DNA of 64,000 bases from UBA5018 sp947463165 (GCA_943371245.1 CALRTY020000019.1:9739-73738); one strand, 5' to 3'. Counted from the first letter of the stretch, positions 16,862 to 26,287 are shown. Translations and numbers: made by a program. The notes: generated by a model from the sequence alone, not told the origin.

Positions 16862-17623
16862 CTAGGGCGCCCGATAGCGCCGGGCCAGCTCATCGGGGTC
16901 GACGCCGCGCCGCCAGGCTCGTCGCAGCCTGGCATTGGCCAGGGTTGCCCCCCAAATCCCCAGGCGCCGCCAGCGCCGCCCATCCACCGACAAGCGCAGC
17001 CGCAGACTTATCAGTCGGCCATGGCCCCTCAGCCGCTGCACCAGATCCAAATCCTCCATCAGCGGTATCGGTTTCACCCCACCGGCGGCGGCGAGCAGGG
17101 CGGCGGGCAGCAGCAGGCCCTGATCCCCGTAGGGTCGCTGCCACCAGCGGCTGCGCAGGCCCACGGCCAGCTCCACCAGCCGTAAGCCAGGCTGGCTGCC
17201 CCCGATCGCCAATTCGAAGTAGTAGGCCTGAGCCCCTGCGCCAGTTGGCTTTGGGTTGAGGGTTTGGCCCTGCTGGATCGCCCGCCTTAGGGCCAGATCC
17301 CAGCCCCTGGGCAGGCTGCAATCGCCGTGCAGCAGCAACAGCCAGCAGCCCTGAGCCGCCGCCACGCCGGCCGCCAATTGGCGCCCCCTGCCGCCGCTCT
17401 GGCGCAGCAGCTGGGCCCCAGCCAGGGCGGCGATGCTGCGGCTGGCATCTCCGCTGCCGCCATCCACCACCAGCACCTCGCCCACCAGCTCGCTCGCCTG
17501 TTGCAGTTGGGCCAGCAGGGCCGGCAGCCGCTGGGCCTCGTTCAACACGGGCACCACCACGCTTAGCGACAGCCGGTTCAGCTGCCGAGCAGATCCAATC
17601 AGCGGCTGGGCCGGCCCAGTCAC
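16862..17623 (-). CDS. Family 2 glycosyltransferase (TIGR04283-like)
   Basis: 253-aa GT-A glycosyltransferase. SVVVPVLNEAQRLPALL is the nucleotide-sugar-binding start, VLVVDGGSGDASR and LLLLHGDCSLP follow (DxD-like region), with RPYGDQGLLLP and PLMEDLDLVQRL toward the C-terminus. This is the pattern of the TIGR04283 group, often annotated in arsenosugar synthesis. The start GTG overlaps the stop of the upstream gene (GTGA, 17620-17623), so the two are translationally coupled. Frames further upstream are shadows of that gene. The acceptor is inferred only from family annotation. Confidence 0.84.
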   Translation of the reverse strand: MTGPAQPLIGSARQLNRLSLSVVVPVLNEAQRLPALLAQLQQASELVGEVLVVDGGSGDASRSIAALAGAQLLRQSGGRGRQLAAGVAAAQGCWLLLLHGDCSLPRGWDLALRRAIQQGQTLNPKPTGAGAQAYYFELAIGGSQPGLRLVELAVGLRSRWWQRPYGDQGLLLPAALLAAAGGVKPIPLMEDLDLVQRLRGHGRLISLRLRLSVDGRRWRRLGIWGATLANARLRRAWRRGVDPDELARRYRAP

Positions 17624-18267
17624 GGGCTGCGCCGCCAGGGCAGCAGGTCGGCGGGTCGGTCTAGATCGCAGCGGATATCCAGCAGCAGCGGCGCCAGATC
17701 GAGCCGCTCCGCTGCCTTGAGGGTGGCCGCCAACACCTGGTCGCTGCCCCAGGGGATGCCGCAGAACAGGTTGGCTGCGGGCCGTGACAGGCCGATCAGC
17801 CAATAGCCGCCATCGGCGGCCGCACCGAGCACCAGGGGGGCGGAGTTGAGGCCGGCAAAGGCCAACTCCAGATCGCTCAGCGCCAATGTGGGTAGGTCGC
17901 TGCCAATCAGCACCACCTGCCGGGCCCCCTCGCGCCAGGCCCTTTGCAGCTGGCGCTGCAGGCGGCTGCCCAGGCCGCCGCCGCCTTGGCTGAGGCACCT
18001 GTCCACGCCAAGGCCATCGCCCCAGCGCCGCGCCGCCCGCGGGGCCAGGCCATCGACGGCGAGCACCAACTGGCTTATGGCCTCAGCTCCCTGGCGGCCG
18101 CGCCATTGACGGCAGCTGGCCAGGGTGTGATCCGTGAGCCGCCGTTGAATCTCCGCCGCCCGTTGGCGGCCAAGACCCCTGGCCAGGCGACTCTTGCAAC
18201 GCCCCGCGGCGGGCCAGCGGGCCATCACCACCAACTGGCGCCTCAACACCGAGTGGCGCCTCGACAT
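17620..18267 (-). CDS. DUF2064/TIGR04282-like nucleotidyl-/glycosyltransferase
   Basis: About 215 aa. VVMARWPAAGRCKSRLA is the typical N-terminus of the DUF2064/TIGR04282 family (GT-A-like fold related to nucleotidyltransferases). VVLIGSDLPTLALSDL and LGAAADGGYWLIGL follow, and GIPWGSDQVLAATL lies near the C-terminus. Families TIGR04282 and TIGR04283 commonly sit side by side, as here. ATG 18267 is chosen because the frame upstream merely reads through an 18-bp repeat array. An ATG at 18225 (MARWPAAG) is also possible. It forms a two-gene coupled unit with the gene at 16862. Confidence 0.8.
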   Translation of the reverse strand: MSRRHSVLRRQLVVMARWPAAGRCKSRLARGLGRQRAAEIQRRLTDHTLASCRQWRGRQGAEAISQLVLAVDGLAPRAARRWGDGLGVDRCLSQGGGGLGSRLQRQLQRAWREGARQVVLIGSDLPTLALSDLELAFAGLNSAPLVLGAAADGGYWLIGLSRPAANLFCGIPWGSDQVLAATLKAAERLDLAPLLLDIRCDLDRPADLLPWRRSP

Positions 18268-18357
18268 CAATTGGCTCCGGCAGTGCAATTGGCTCCGGCA
18301 GTGCAATTGGCTCCGCCAGTGCAATTGGCGACCCCAGCGCAACTGCCGACTCCAGTG
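18268..18357. repeat. 18-bp tandem repeat, five units
   Basis: Three near-identical copies of CAATTGGCTCCGGCAGTG (18268-18321) and two decayed copies (to 18357), directly abutting the proposed start codon of the TIGR04282-like gene. It occupies most of the space between that gene and the HtrA gene. Confidence 0.9.
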
Positions 18358-18438
18358 CTATTTGGGCAACTGGGGCAACTTTCACCTCCAGGGCAATGGG
18401 TGGATAAAAAAATGTTGCGCATAAAGAATATTGAGAAA

Positions 18439-19572
18439 TCAAGAATTGTGGGGTAGTTCGGCTGGTCGCATGCTGAGGTTGGCGCGGCGGTCGCCGCGGC
18501 GAACTTTGACCACAAGCTCTTGGCCCACCCGGGCCTGATCCACGGCCAGCTGCACCTGGGAGGGATTCTTCACCGCAGTGTCGCCGACGCTCTCGATCAA
18601 ATCGCAGGGCTTCAGGCCACCCTTGGCGGCGGGGCTGCCGTTCATCACCTCCACCACCACCACCCCATTCACTTCCGGTAGCCGGCATTCGCTGGTGGTG
18701 GCGTTGATCTCGCGGGCCAACTGGGGGGTGAGGGTTTGCAGGCGAATGCCGATGTAGGGGTGGCTGGCATAGCCCCGTTGCACGATCTGGGCGGCAATTT
18801 CGCGCGCCGTGTTGATCGGGATCGCAAAACTCAACCCAGCTCCCGGAGCCTGGCGAATTGCTGTGTTTACACCGATTACCTCGCCGCGGTCGTTGATCAG
18901 CGGACCACCACTATTGCCAGGATTCACGGCGGCATCGGTTTGGATGTAGGGCACCCGCTGCCCTTCTCCCACCGCATTTGTGCGTTGAATCGCACTGATG
19001 ATACCGGCGGTGACGGTGTTATCCAGACCCAGGGGGTTGCCGATGGCGATTGCCCATTCGCCGGGTCGCACTTTGGCCGAATCCCCCAGGGGCGCCACCG
19101 GCAATTTGGAGGCCACCACCTTCACCACCGCCACATCGGTGAGCGGATCACCGCCGAGCACTTTGCCTTTGAAAGTGCGGCCATCGGGCAGGGTGACCGT
19201 CACTGCACTGGCCCCCTCAACCACGTGGGCATTGGTGAGGATCACCCCATCGGAGCGGGTGATGAAGCCCGACCCCAGGCCTTGCTGTTGCTGGATTGAG
19301 GGACCCTGGCCAAACAGGCCGCCGATTGGATTGATCACCCGGGTAGTGGTGTCGATGCGCACCACCGCGGGGCCCACCTTGCCAACTGCATCGACGATCA
19401 CGTTGCCGCCCGGCCGCAGGGAGGGGCTTGGCGGCGCATCGGAAATTCTGGTTTCAGGGGCTTCCTGCCGGCCTGGCAAGCCGGGCAAGCGCCCATCGCA
19501 GCCGGCCAGCAGCATGGCCAGCACAGCGACTGTGCCGGCAGAGCAACTCAGGGAACGGAAGGGCATCGACAC
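18439..19572 (-). CDS. HtrA/Deg-family serine protease, lipoprotein type
   Basis: 377-aa trypsin-fold protease with one PDZ domain, for quality control of exported or thylakoid proteins. The N-terminus ends in lipobox LLAGC (residues 21-25). The triad is His in LTNAHVV, Asp in LTDVAVV and Ser in GNSGGPL. The PDZ domain occupies roughly residues 275-365. Cyanobacteria carry three paralogues (HtrA, HhoA, HhoB); I cannot tell which this is. It is divergent from dnaA with an 87-base gap. Confidence 0.93.
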   Translation of the reverse strand: MSMPFRSLSCSAGTVAVLAMLLAGCDGRLPGLPGRQEAPETRISDAPPSPSLRPGGNVIVDAVGKVGPAVVRIDTTTRVINPIGGLFGQGPSIQQQQGLGSGFITRSDGVILTNAHVVEGASAVTVTLPDGRTFKGKVLGGDPLTDVAVVKVVASKLPVAPLGDSAKVRPGEWAIAIGNPLGLDNTVTAGIISAIQRTNAVGEGQRVPYIQTDAAVNPGNSGGPLINDRGEVIGVNTAIRQAPGAGLSFAIPINTAREIAAQIVQRGYASHPYIGIRLQTLTPQLAREINATTSECRLPEVNGVVVVEVMNGSPAAKGGLKPCDLIESVGDTAVKNPSQVQLAVDQARVGQELVVKVRRGDRRANLSMRPAELPHNS

Positions 19573-19659
19573 TGCATCGCCTGGGGCTCAGTGCATCTTC
19601 TATGACAGCCCGCGCCCCTGGCACTGCGTATATTCGAGACTGTTAGGTAAGTCCCCTCG

Positions 19660-21048
19660 GTGCAGCAGGCAGATCAGCTGTGGCACCAGGTGCAGGAGGC
19701 CTTGCAGGCCAGCCTGAGCAAGCCCACCTTCGAAACCTGGATCCGTCCAGCCCGCTGCCGCAGCTACGAGCAGGGCCAGTTGGAGCTGGAGGCCCCCAGC
19801 AGCTTCGCCTGCAGTTGGCTGCGCAAGAACTACCTGGGCACCATTGAGGCGGTCGCCAGCGAGATGGCTGGCCAGCCCGTGCAGGTGCTGGTGGTGGCGG
19901 CCAGCAGCGAGGAGGCCAGCGCTGGGGCGGCAGGGCCCCCGGAGGCCCAGGCCTTGGCCACTGCGCAGCAGCCAGCCCAGGCAGCCAGCGGCGGTGGTGA
20001 ACGCCCCCGCAAACTGGCCCCCGGATTGAACCCCCGCTACGTGTTCAATCGTTTCGTTGTCGGTCAAAACAGCCGCTTGGCCCACGCGGCGGCCCTGGCC
20101 GTGGCCGAGGCGCCGGGAAGAGAGTTCAATCCGCTGTTCATTTGCGGCGGTGTCGGCCTGGGGAAGACCCACCTGATGCAGGCGATTGGCCACTACCGAC
20201 TCGAGATAAATCAAGATTCGAAGGTGTTTTATGTTTCTACGGAAACTTTTACCAATGACTTGATTCAGGCTATCCGCAAGGATAGCATGCAGGCTTTCCG
20301 TGACAAGTATCGCGCTGCAGACGTAATCTTAGTGGATGATATCCAGTTTATTGAGGGGAAGGAGTATACCCAGGAAGAGTTTTTCCACACCTTTAATGCT
20401 CTCCATGAGGCGGGCCGACAGTTGGTGATTGCTTCCGATAGGCCACCAAGTCAAATCCCCCGCCTGCAGGAGAGGCTTATTTCACGCTTTTCGATGGGAT
20501 TGATTGCCGATATCCAGCCTCCAGACATGGAAACCCGTATGGCGATCCTGCATAAGAAAGCTGAGCAGGAGCAGATGTCCCTGCCCAGGGATTTGATTCA
20601 ATTCATCGCTGGACGCTTCACCTCCAATATTCGTGAACTTGAAGGAGCCCTTACCAGGGCAGTGGCCTTTGTTTCGATTACTGGTCTGCCCATGACCGTC
20701 GACTCGGTGGCACCGATGCTCGACCCAAATGGGGGCGATGTTGATGTTAAACCAGAGCAGGTGATCGAAAAGGTGGCTGAAGTTTTTGGCGTAACCGTAG
20801 AGGAGATGCGCAGTGCTAGCCGCAAGCGAGCGGTAAGCCAGGCCCGCCAGGTGGGCATGTTTTTGATGCGGCACAGCACCGATCTTTCCCTGCCACGCAT
20901 TGGCGAAGCCTTCGGAGGCAAAGACCATTCCACCGTCATGTATGCGGTAGAACAGATAGAAAAAAAGCTCAATACAGAACCAAACTTGGCGAGACAAGTG
21001 CAGCAGGTCCGCGACCTATTGCAAATTGATTCCCGCCGCCGCAAATAG
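19660..21048 (+). CDS. dnaA: Chromosomal replication initiator DnaA
   Basis: 462-aa AAA+ initiator that opens the origin. Domain I is residues ~1-80, followed by an Ala/Gln-rich linker (~85-120). The AAA+ core has Walker A GGVGLGKTHL and Walker B VILVDDIQF, and domain IV carries the DnaA signature GGKDHSTVMYAVEQI for DnaA-box recognition. The start is GTG 19660. Unlike many bacteria, dnaN, rpmH or gyrB is not adjacent, and I saw no cluster of DnaA boxes in the flanking gaps. That fits cyanobacteria, where dnaA and the origin are often apart. Confidence 0.98.
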   Translation: MQQADQLWHQVQEALQASLSKPTFETWIRPARCRSYEQGQLELEAPSSFACSWLRKNYLGTIEAVASEMAGQPVQVLVVAASSEEASAGAAGPPEAQALATAQQPAQAASGGGERPRKLAPGLNPRYVFNRFVVGQNSRLAHAAALAVAEAPGREFNPLFICGGVGLGKTHLMQAIGHYRLEINQDSKVFYVSTETFTNDLIQAIRKDSMQAFRDKYRAADVILVDDIQFIEGKEYTQEEFFHTFNALHEAGRQLVIASDRPPSQIPRLQERLISRFSMGLIADIQPPDMETRMAILHKKAEQEQMSLPRDLIQFIAGRFTSNIRELEGALTRAVAFVSITGLPMTVDSVAPMLDPNGGDVDVKPEQVIEKVAEVFGVTVEEMRSASRKRAVSQARQVGMFLMRHSTDLSLPRIGEAFGGKDHSTVMYAVEQIEKKLNTEPNLARQVQQVRDLLQIDSRRRK

Positions 21049-21387
21049 ATTTTTCGCGTTTAGCAGGCGACTGCTTTTGTGCTTGGCCCTAGGGAGGTTT
21101 TGGAAAACCCAAGCCAGTGCCAATTGAGACCTCTGATGCCGCAAAGGTCGACAACTGACGGGATCGCCGACATGACAGTTTGTATAGGCACCGCCTAGCT
21201 ACCTTGGGCCCAGCACCACACCATTGGCCTCCTGTAGGTCTGATCTCAGAACACTGCCGACTGCTTGGGGCTGCTGAGCGCCTCTGCTTGGGGCGACTGA
21301 GCGCCGCTGTAGGTTTTTGCCGCCAGCAGCGGTACTCCCCTGGGGCGAAGAGAGATCCAGAGCTACCGAGACAAGCGTTTTGCCACT

Positions 21388-21486
21388 GATAGAGCCTCGG
21401 GCTTGGGCCGCAGATAGATCATCGGGCTTGGGCAGGAGATAGAGCTTTAGTCCTGTGCCGCTGATAGAGTCTCGGACTTGGGCCGC
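21388..21486. repeat. 25-bp tandem repeat, four units
   Basis: Four abutting units starting GATAGA, the best conserved being the first, second and fourth (core CGGGCTTGGGC). There are no spacers between units. It lies 340 bases downstream of dnaA, and the units do not match DnaA boxes. Confidence 0.85.
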
Positions 21487-21578
21487 GATAACTTACATGG
21501 TATAAATCTTTAAATTATTAATTTAGATCGAGTAATTGCACGCCCATGGATAAATGACTGTAGGCAATAAATGGTAGC

Positions 21579-21621
21579 GCTGGAGACATGCGGCCAAAGA
21601 GCCAAGCTTCATGTCTCCAGC
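21579..21621 (-). terminator. Hairpin after glgC
   Basis: Perfect 12-bp inverted repeat GCTGGAGACATG / CATGTCTCCAGC with a 19-nt loop, beginning 13 bases beyond the glgC stop on the minus strand. Only a weak T-run (CCATTT) follows. Its position makes it the likely 3' end of the glgC transcript. Confidence 0.6.
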
Positions 21622-21633
21622 ATCGGCCGGATA

Positions 21634-22929
21634 TTAAATAATCATGCCGTCGGGAATGGTACCATTCTTAACTACTACTACGATGCCATTGCGGATGTAG
21701 AAGTTGTGCTCAGGACGATCGGCCTCTTCGATGTTGTCCTTGTTGATAATGTTGACATTGTTACCGATGCGCACATTTTTGTCAATAATTGCCTTCTTTA
21801 TGGTGCTACCCTTACCTATGCCGATGGGGATGCCACCTGTTTCCCGCAGCAATCCACGCTCCTCGTTAGACTCGAAGAAATCAGATCCCATTAGCAGGGT
21901 ATCTTGTAACACCACCTCGTCTTCCACGCGGCTGCGGACGCCTAGTACACAGTGGTGAATGCTGCAGGCTTTTAGTAGCGATCCCTCGCCAATGATAGAA
22001 TTTGTTACTTGAGCGTCCTGAAGCTTGCTGGGGGGAAGGTAGCGAGGACGGGTGTAGATTGGGAACTTCTCGTCGTAGAAAGAAAAGGGTGGATTGGGTT
22101 GTTCTGTTAGGGCAAGGTTTGCTTCGTAGAAGGCGCCAATGGTACCAATATCCTCCCAGTAATCGTTGAAGAGGAAGCTCTGGAGACGATCGCCTCTTGC
22201 CAGGGAAGCTGGAATAAGCTCCTTGCCAAAATCTGTGGCGTTGGGATTTGTATCCAGCAGGTCAAACAATGTATCGCGGCTGAAAACGTAAATCCCCATC
22301 GATGCTAGGTAGGGACGATTGGCTGCATCTTCGGCGGATAGCCCCATCAGTTGGGTATCCACCTGCATCGCTTCTAGATCGGCCCCCTTGGGCTTTTCGC
22401 GGAATTCTTGGATAGCACCATTGCTATCGGTGCGCATAAGGCCGAAACCCTCTGCCTGCACTGGGTCAACCGGCAGGGCGCCCACGGTGAGATTGGCACC
22501 TGTTGCAATATGATGATGGACAAACTTGGCATAGTCCATCCGATAGAGCTGGTCACCGGAAAGGATCACATAGTGATCAACATCCCATTCCTGGAACAGC
22601 CACTTGTATTTGCGTACCGCATCGGCAGTGCCCTCAAACCAGCTGGGGCTATCGGGGGTCTGTTGGGCTGCCAATACCTCTACAAACCCCTGGCCGAATC
22701 CGGCGGAGAGGTTGTAGGTCATGGTCAGGTGACGGTTCAACGAGGCACTGTTGAACTGGGTCAACACGTAGATTTTGTTAATCTCCGAGTTGATGCAATT
22801 GCTAACCGGGATATCGATAAGCCGATACTTCCCCGCCAGTGGCACGGCGGGCTTTGCCCGCATCTTGGTGAGAGGGTAGAGCCGGGTGCCGGCACCGCCA
22901 CCGAGAATAATCGCCAGAACACGCTTCAT
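21634..22929 (-). CDS. glgC: Glucose-1-phosphate adenylyltransferase
   Basis: Makes ADP-glucose for glycogen synthesis, the regulated step of carbon storage in cyanobacteria. 431 aa. LGGGAGTRLYPLTKMRAKPAVP is the N-terminal nucleotide and activator region. ILSGDQLYRMDY carries the catalytic Asp, FREKPKG the ADP-glucose-site Lys, and NDYWEDIGTI the central domain. The C-terminal left-handed beta-helix contains the hexapeptide-like IGKGSTIKKAIIDKNVRIG, with the Lys expected to bind the activator 3-phosphoglycerate. It is followed by a hairpin terminator. Confidence 0.98.
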   Translation of the reverse strand: MKRVLAIILGGGAGTRLYPLTKMRAKPAVPLAGKYRLIDIPVSNCINSEINKIYVLTQFNSASLNRHLTMTYNLSAGFGQGFVEVLAAQQTPDSPSWFEGTADAVRKYKWLFQEWDVDHYVILSGDQLYRMDYAKFVHHHIATGANLTVGALPVDPVQAEGFGLMRTDSNGAIQEFREKPKGADLEAMQVDTQLMGLSAEDAANRPYLASMGIYVFSRDTLFDLLDTNPNATDFGKELIPASLARGDRLQSFLFNDYWEDIGTIGAFYEANLALTEQPNPPFSFYDEKFPIYTRPRYLPPSKLQDAQVTNSIIGEGSLLKACSIHHCVLGVRSRVEDEVVLQDTLLMGSDFFESNEERGLLRETGGIPIGIGKGSTIKKAIIDKNVRIGNNVNIINKDNIEEADRPEHNFYIRNGIVVVVKNGTIPDGMII

Positions 22930-23086
22930 AACTTGGGTTGCTGTGGACGGCTCGGCCGACCGTACTTGAGTGAGTGAGCAGTGCGCGACCCTTTTGCCTG
23001 CAGGCGGTACGAACTGTTGTAGAGCTGAGTCGAGGGTGCTTAACGAAACAGCTCTTGCTTAGCAACCTGGGCTCTGTTGTGCCCGA

Positions 23087-24397
23087 TCACTCATCTGGAT
23101 GCAGCTCGCTGAGTTCAAATAACTGTTCCAACACCCGGATCGCCACATGGCGCTGGGGGCGGGGCTGGGGAGCCCGCAGGTTGGTGACCGGGGTGTGCAG
23201 GATCTTGTTGATAATCCCCTTGCTGAGCGCTTCCACCACCTTGCGCTCCCGGGCCGATAGATCCGGACCCATGCGGCTGAGGGCCTTTTGCAATTCCTGT
23301 TCGCGGATGTCCTCCAGTTGACGCCGCAGGCGATTTACCACCGGCACCGCCTCCAGGCCATCCCACCACTCCAGGAACAGGCGCGACTCCTCCTCCAGTA
23401 ACCCCTCCGCCTCTGCCGCGATCTCGCGGCGCGCCTCCTGGTTGCGGGCTACCACCTCCTGGAGATCATCGACGTTGTAGGCCTGCACGCCGCTCAGATG
23501 CACCACATCAGCACTGATGTTGCGCGGTACGCCGATATCCACCAGCATCAAGGAGCTGCGCCGGTTTAGGGCACTGAGCCGCTCGGCGGTGATGATCGGA
23601 TCCTCGGCGGCCGTGCTGGTGAACACCAGGGAACAGGTGCTCAGACAATGATCCAAATCGTCCAGGGGACGACATTGCACCGGCAGCGACGGAAAATCGG
23701 CCGCCAGGGCTTCCGCCCGGCTCACAGTTCGATTCAGCAGCACCACCCCGCGGCAGCCCTTGGCCTGCAGGTGCTGCAGCAGTAGACGGGCCATGCGGCC
23801 GGCACCGACAATGGCCACCTGCTCCTGATCCAGGGGCACCAAATCATCGAGGCCGCGGGCCTGGCCCACCTTCAGCTGGGCCAGCTCGACAGCCGCTGAA
23901 CTGATCGAAACCGCCCCGGTGCCGAGGTTGGTTTCGGTGCGCACCCGTTTGCCCGTGCTCACCGCCTGGTTGAGCAGGCGGTTGAGGATCGGACCCACCG
24001 ATTGGTGCTCCTGGCCCAGGCGCACCATTTTTTTCACCTGGGAGAGGATTTGGCCCTCCCCCAGCACCAGCGAATCCAGGCCCGCTGCCACCCGCATCAG
24101 GTGGGCGACCGCCTCCTGGTGGTGGTAGGTGAACAGGTGCGGCGTCAGCTCAGCCACCGCCAGCCCCGAGTGTTGGCTGAGGAATTGGCCCACCGCCGAT
24201 AGGCCCTGGTCGGGGTGGCGCAGCAGCGTATAGATCTCCAGCCGGTTGCAGGTACTGAGGATGGATGCCTCCAGCACCTGGTCGTCGGAGCGCAGCTTCT
24301 GCAGCGAAGCCTCCATGGTTTGCTCCGGGATGCTGAGTCGCTCCCGAATTTCAACCGGAGCCGTGCGATGGCTCAGGCCGACTACAGCTATGTGCAT
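23087..24397 (-). CDS. hemA: Glutamyl-tRNA reductase
   Basis: Reduces glutamyl-tRNA to glutamate-1-semialdehyde with NADPH, the first committed step of haem, chlorophyll and bilin synthesis. 436 aa. The N-terminal catalytic domain has STCNRLEIY with the nucleophilic Cys (about residue 50) and GLDSLVLGEGQILSQVKK. The NADPH domain starts at VAIVGAGRMARLL. A long helical dimerisation spine closes the protein. It lies 41 bases downstream of glpX on the same strand, so carbon fixation and pigment genes are probably co-transcribed. Confidence 0.98.
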   Translation of the reverse strand: MHIAVVGLSHRTAPVEIRERLSIPEQTMEASLQKLRSDDQVLEASILSTCNRLEIYTLLRHPDQGLSAVGQFLSQHSGLAVAELTPHLFTYHHQEAVAHLMRVAAGLDSLVLGEGQILSQVKKMVRLGQEHQSVGPILNRLLNQAVSTGKRVRTETNLGTGAVSISSAAVELAQLKVGQARGLDDLVPLDQEQVAIVGAGRMARLLLQHLQAKGCRGVVLLNRTVSRAEALAADFPSLPVQCRPLDDLDHCLSTCSLVFTSTAAEDPIITAERLSALNRRSSLMLVDIGVPRNISADVVHLSGVQAYNVDDLQEVVARNQEARREIAAEAEGLLEEESRLFLEWWDGLEAVPVVNRLRRQLEDIREQELQKALSRMGPDLSARERKVVEALSKGIINKILHTPVTNLRAPQPRPQRHVAIRVLEQLFELSELHPDE

Positions 24398-24438
24398 GGA
24401 GGCAGAATTGACGTGATCCGGGTTCCGAACAGTTGGAA

Positions 24439-25443
24439 TCAGCTCAGAGCAATGCTCTGGGCGCCGGGCTTGATGTGCACCGTATTGGTGAACCGGGCGG
24501 TGTTGTCAAGGGTGCTGATCACCAGGGAGCTGGTGCGGACGCAGTCCTTCTCGAACTTGACCCCGTGGAACAGCAGGCCATCGGTGATGCCGCTGCCAGC
24601 GAATACCACGTTTTCACCCGAGGCCAGCTCCTCGGCCTCGTACACCTTGTCGGGATCGGCAATGCCCATCTCGGCCAGGCGGGCCAGGTTGCCCTCGCGG
24701 GTGAGGCCTTCCCACTCACTGGTTTGGGCCACGGCCGGGTCATAGACCAGCTGGCCCTGGAAGTGACCACCGAGGGCCCGCAGGGCGGCGGCGGAGATCA
24801 CCCCCTCAGGGGCGGCGCCGATGCCCATCAGGGCATGGGTGCCGGTGCCGGCAAAGCCACAGGCGATGGCGGCTTGCACGTCGCCGTCTGAGATGGGCTG
24901 AACGCGGGCGCCGGTGGCGCGGATCTCGGCGATCAAGTCTTTGTGGCGGGCGCGGTCCATCACCACGATCACCAGCTCAGAGGCGGCAATTCCCAGGGCC
25001 TCGCTGAGGATCTGGATGTTTTCAGTGGCCGACTTGCGGATGTCCACCTTGCCCTTGGCGGCCGGGGGAGCGGCCAGCTTCTTCATGTAGAAGTCGGGGG
25101 CGTTAAACAGCCCGCCCCGGTCGGAGGCGGCCAGTACGGCCATCGAACCGCGCTGGGCGTTGGCGCAGAGGTTGGTGCCTTCGCAGGGATCCACGGCGAA
25201 ATCGACGCCGGGGCCAGTGCCGCTGCCCACCTCCTCGCCGATGTAGAGCATCGGGGCCTCATCCCTTTCGCCCTCGCCAATCACAATGCGGCCCTGCATC
25301 TGGATCTGGCCCATGCGGGTGCGCATCGCTTCCACAGCGGCGGCATCAGCCTCATTTTTCAGGCCCAAGCCGGTAAGTTCGGCGGATGCGATGGCGGCCT
25401 GTTCGACGACCTCGAGAATTTCTTGGATGAGGGTGCGATCCAC
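24439..25443 (-). CDS. glpX: Class II fructose-1,6-/sedoheptulose-1,7-bisphosphatase
   Basis: Dual-function Calvin-cycle phosphatase of cyanobacteria (FBP/SBPase, GlpX family). GTG 25443 gives MDRTLIQEILEVVEQAA and 334 aa, the usual length; frames extending to 25515 add unrelated residues. Metal and substrate segments include GEGERDEAPMLYIGEEVG, VDPCEGTNLCANAQRGSMAV and MGIGAAPEGVISAAAL. It is divergent from rpe (172-base shared upstream region), so two regeneration-phase genes face each other, and it is followed by hemA. Confidence 0.97.
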   Translation of the reverse strand: MDRTLIQEILEVVEQAAIASAELTGLGLKNEADAAAVEAMRTRMGQIQMQGRIVIGEGERDEAPMLYIGEEVGSGTGPGVDFAVDPCEGTNLCANAQRGSMAVLAASDRGGLFNAPDFYMKKLAAPPAAKGKVDIRKSATENIQILSEALGIAASELVIVVMDRARHKDLIAEIRATGARVQPISDGDVQAAIACGFAGTGTHALMGIGAAPEGVISAAALRALGGHFQGQLVYDPAVAQTSEWEGLTREGNLARLAEMGIADPDKVYEAEELASGENVVFAGSGITDGLLFHGVKFEKDCVRTSSLVISTLDNTARFTNTVHIKPGAQSIALS

Positions 25444-25615
25444 AGTGATCCGGCAGGGAGAAGATGGCGCTTCGCTGGAGTGGTGGTAAAAAGCAGTTAG
25501 CGGGCCAGGGGGCAAGCGCCGCAGGACCTTTCACCACCGAAGCACGCGCAACTGTATCAGTGCTCTCCCGGGCCGATCCGTAGGATCCCGGCCATCCCTC
25601 GCCTTCCTGGAGTCC

Positions 25616-26287
25616 ATGGGCAGCAAGCAGCTGGTGGTCTCGCCATCGATTCTCTCCGCAGACTTCTCACGCCTCGGTGAGGATGTTCGGGCTGTGGACG
25701 AAGCCGGCGCCGACTGGATCCATGTCGATGTGATGGATGGGCGCTTTGTGCCCAATATCACCATCGGCCCCCTGATCGTGCAGGCCCTGCGCCCGGTCAC
25801 CCAAAAGACTCTCGACGTTCACCTGATGATCGTGGAGCCTGAGAAATATGTGCCGGAATTCGCCAAGGCCGGCGCCGACATCATTTCGGTGCAGGTGGAA
25901 GCCTGCCCCCATCTGCACCGCAACCTCGGTCAGATCAAGGATCTCGGCAAGTTGGCCGGTGCCGTGCTTAACCCCGGCACCCCCCTGGACAGCTTGGAGT
26001 ATTGCCTGGAGCTCTGCGACCTGGTGCTGATCATGAGCGTCAACCCCGGTTTCGGTGGCCAGAGCTTCATTGAGAGCCAGGTGCAAAAGATTCGCGACCT
26101 GCGCCGCATGTGCGACGAAAAGGGTCTCGATCCCTGGATCGAGGTGGACGGTGGCATCAAGGCTGAGAACGCCTGGAAAGTGATCGAAGCCGGTGCCAAT
26201 GCCATCGTTAGCGGCTCCGGTGTGTTCAACCAGCCCGACTACGCCGCCGCCATCACCGGCATTCGCAACAGCAAGCGCCCCGCCTGA
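25616..26287 (+). CDS. rpe: Ribulose-phosphate 3-epimerase
   Basis: Interconverts ribulose-5-phosphate and xylulose-5-phosphate in the Calvin and pentose phosphate cycles. 223-aa TIM barrel. VSPSILSADFSRLGEDV, the metal-binding HVDVMDGRFVPN, VHLMIVEP, MSVNPGFGGQSF and the phosphate-binding VSGSGVF motif are all present. It is divergently arranged with glpX, which suggests shared regulation in the 25444-25615 interval; no operator is recognisable there. Confidence 0.98.
   Translation: MGSKQLVVSPSILSADFSRLGEDVRAVDEAGADWIHVDVMDGRFVPNITIGPLIVQALRPVTQKTLDVHLMIVEPEKYVPEFAKAGADIISVQVEACPHLHRNLGQIKDLGKLAGAVLNPGTPLDSLEYCLELCDLVLIMSVNPGFGGQSFIESQVQKIRDLRRMCDEKGLDPWIEVDGGIKAENAWKVIEAGANAIVSGSGVFNQPDYAAAITGIRNSKRPA

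Larger units (their letters stand above)
21049..21633. other. Intergenic region rich in repeats, dnaA-glgC
   Basis: 585-base convergent gap. A short palindrome GGTTTTGGAAAACC lies near 21096-21109. A 23-bp duplication (CTGCTTGGGGCTGCTGAGCGCCT) is at 21261-21306. A contiguous 25-bp array is at 21388-21486. AT-rich sequence follows (21490-21540). No protein-like frame is convincing. Confidence 0.6.

Noticed and set aside
16862..17998. Long 378-codon version of the TIGR04283-like glycosyltransferase
   Set aside because: The first 125 codons overlap the upstream gene out of frame; the GTG at 17623 overlapping its stop is the natural start.
21261..21486. Possible CRISPR array
   Set aside because: Units abut directly with no spacers and vary in sequence; no cas gene is in the window.
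19573..21633. Replication origin next to dnaA
   Set aside because: No cluster of DnaA boxes or AT-rich unwinding region with iterated 9-mers was found on either side of dnaA.
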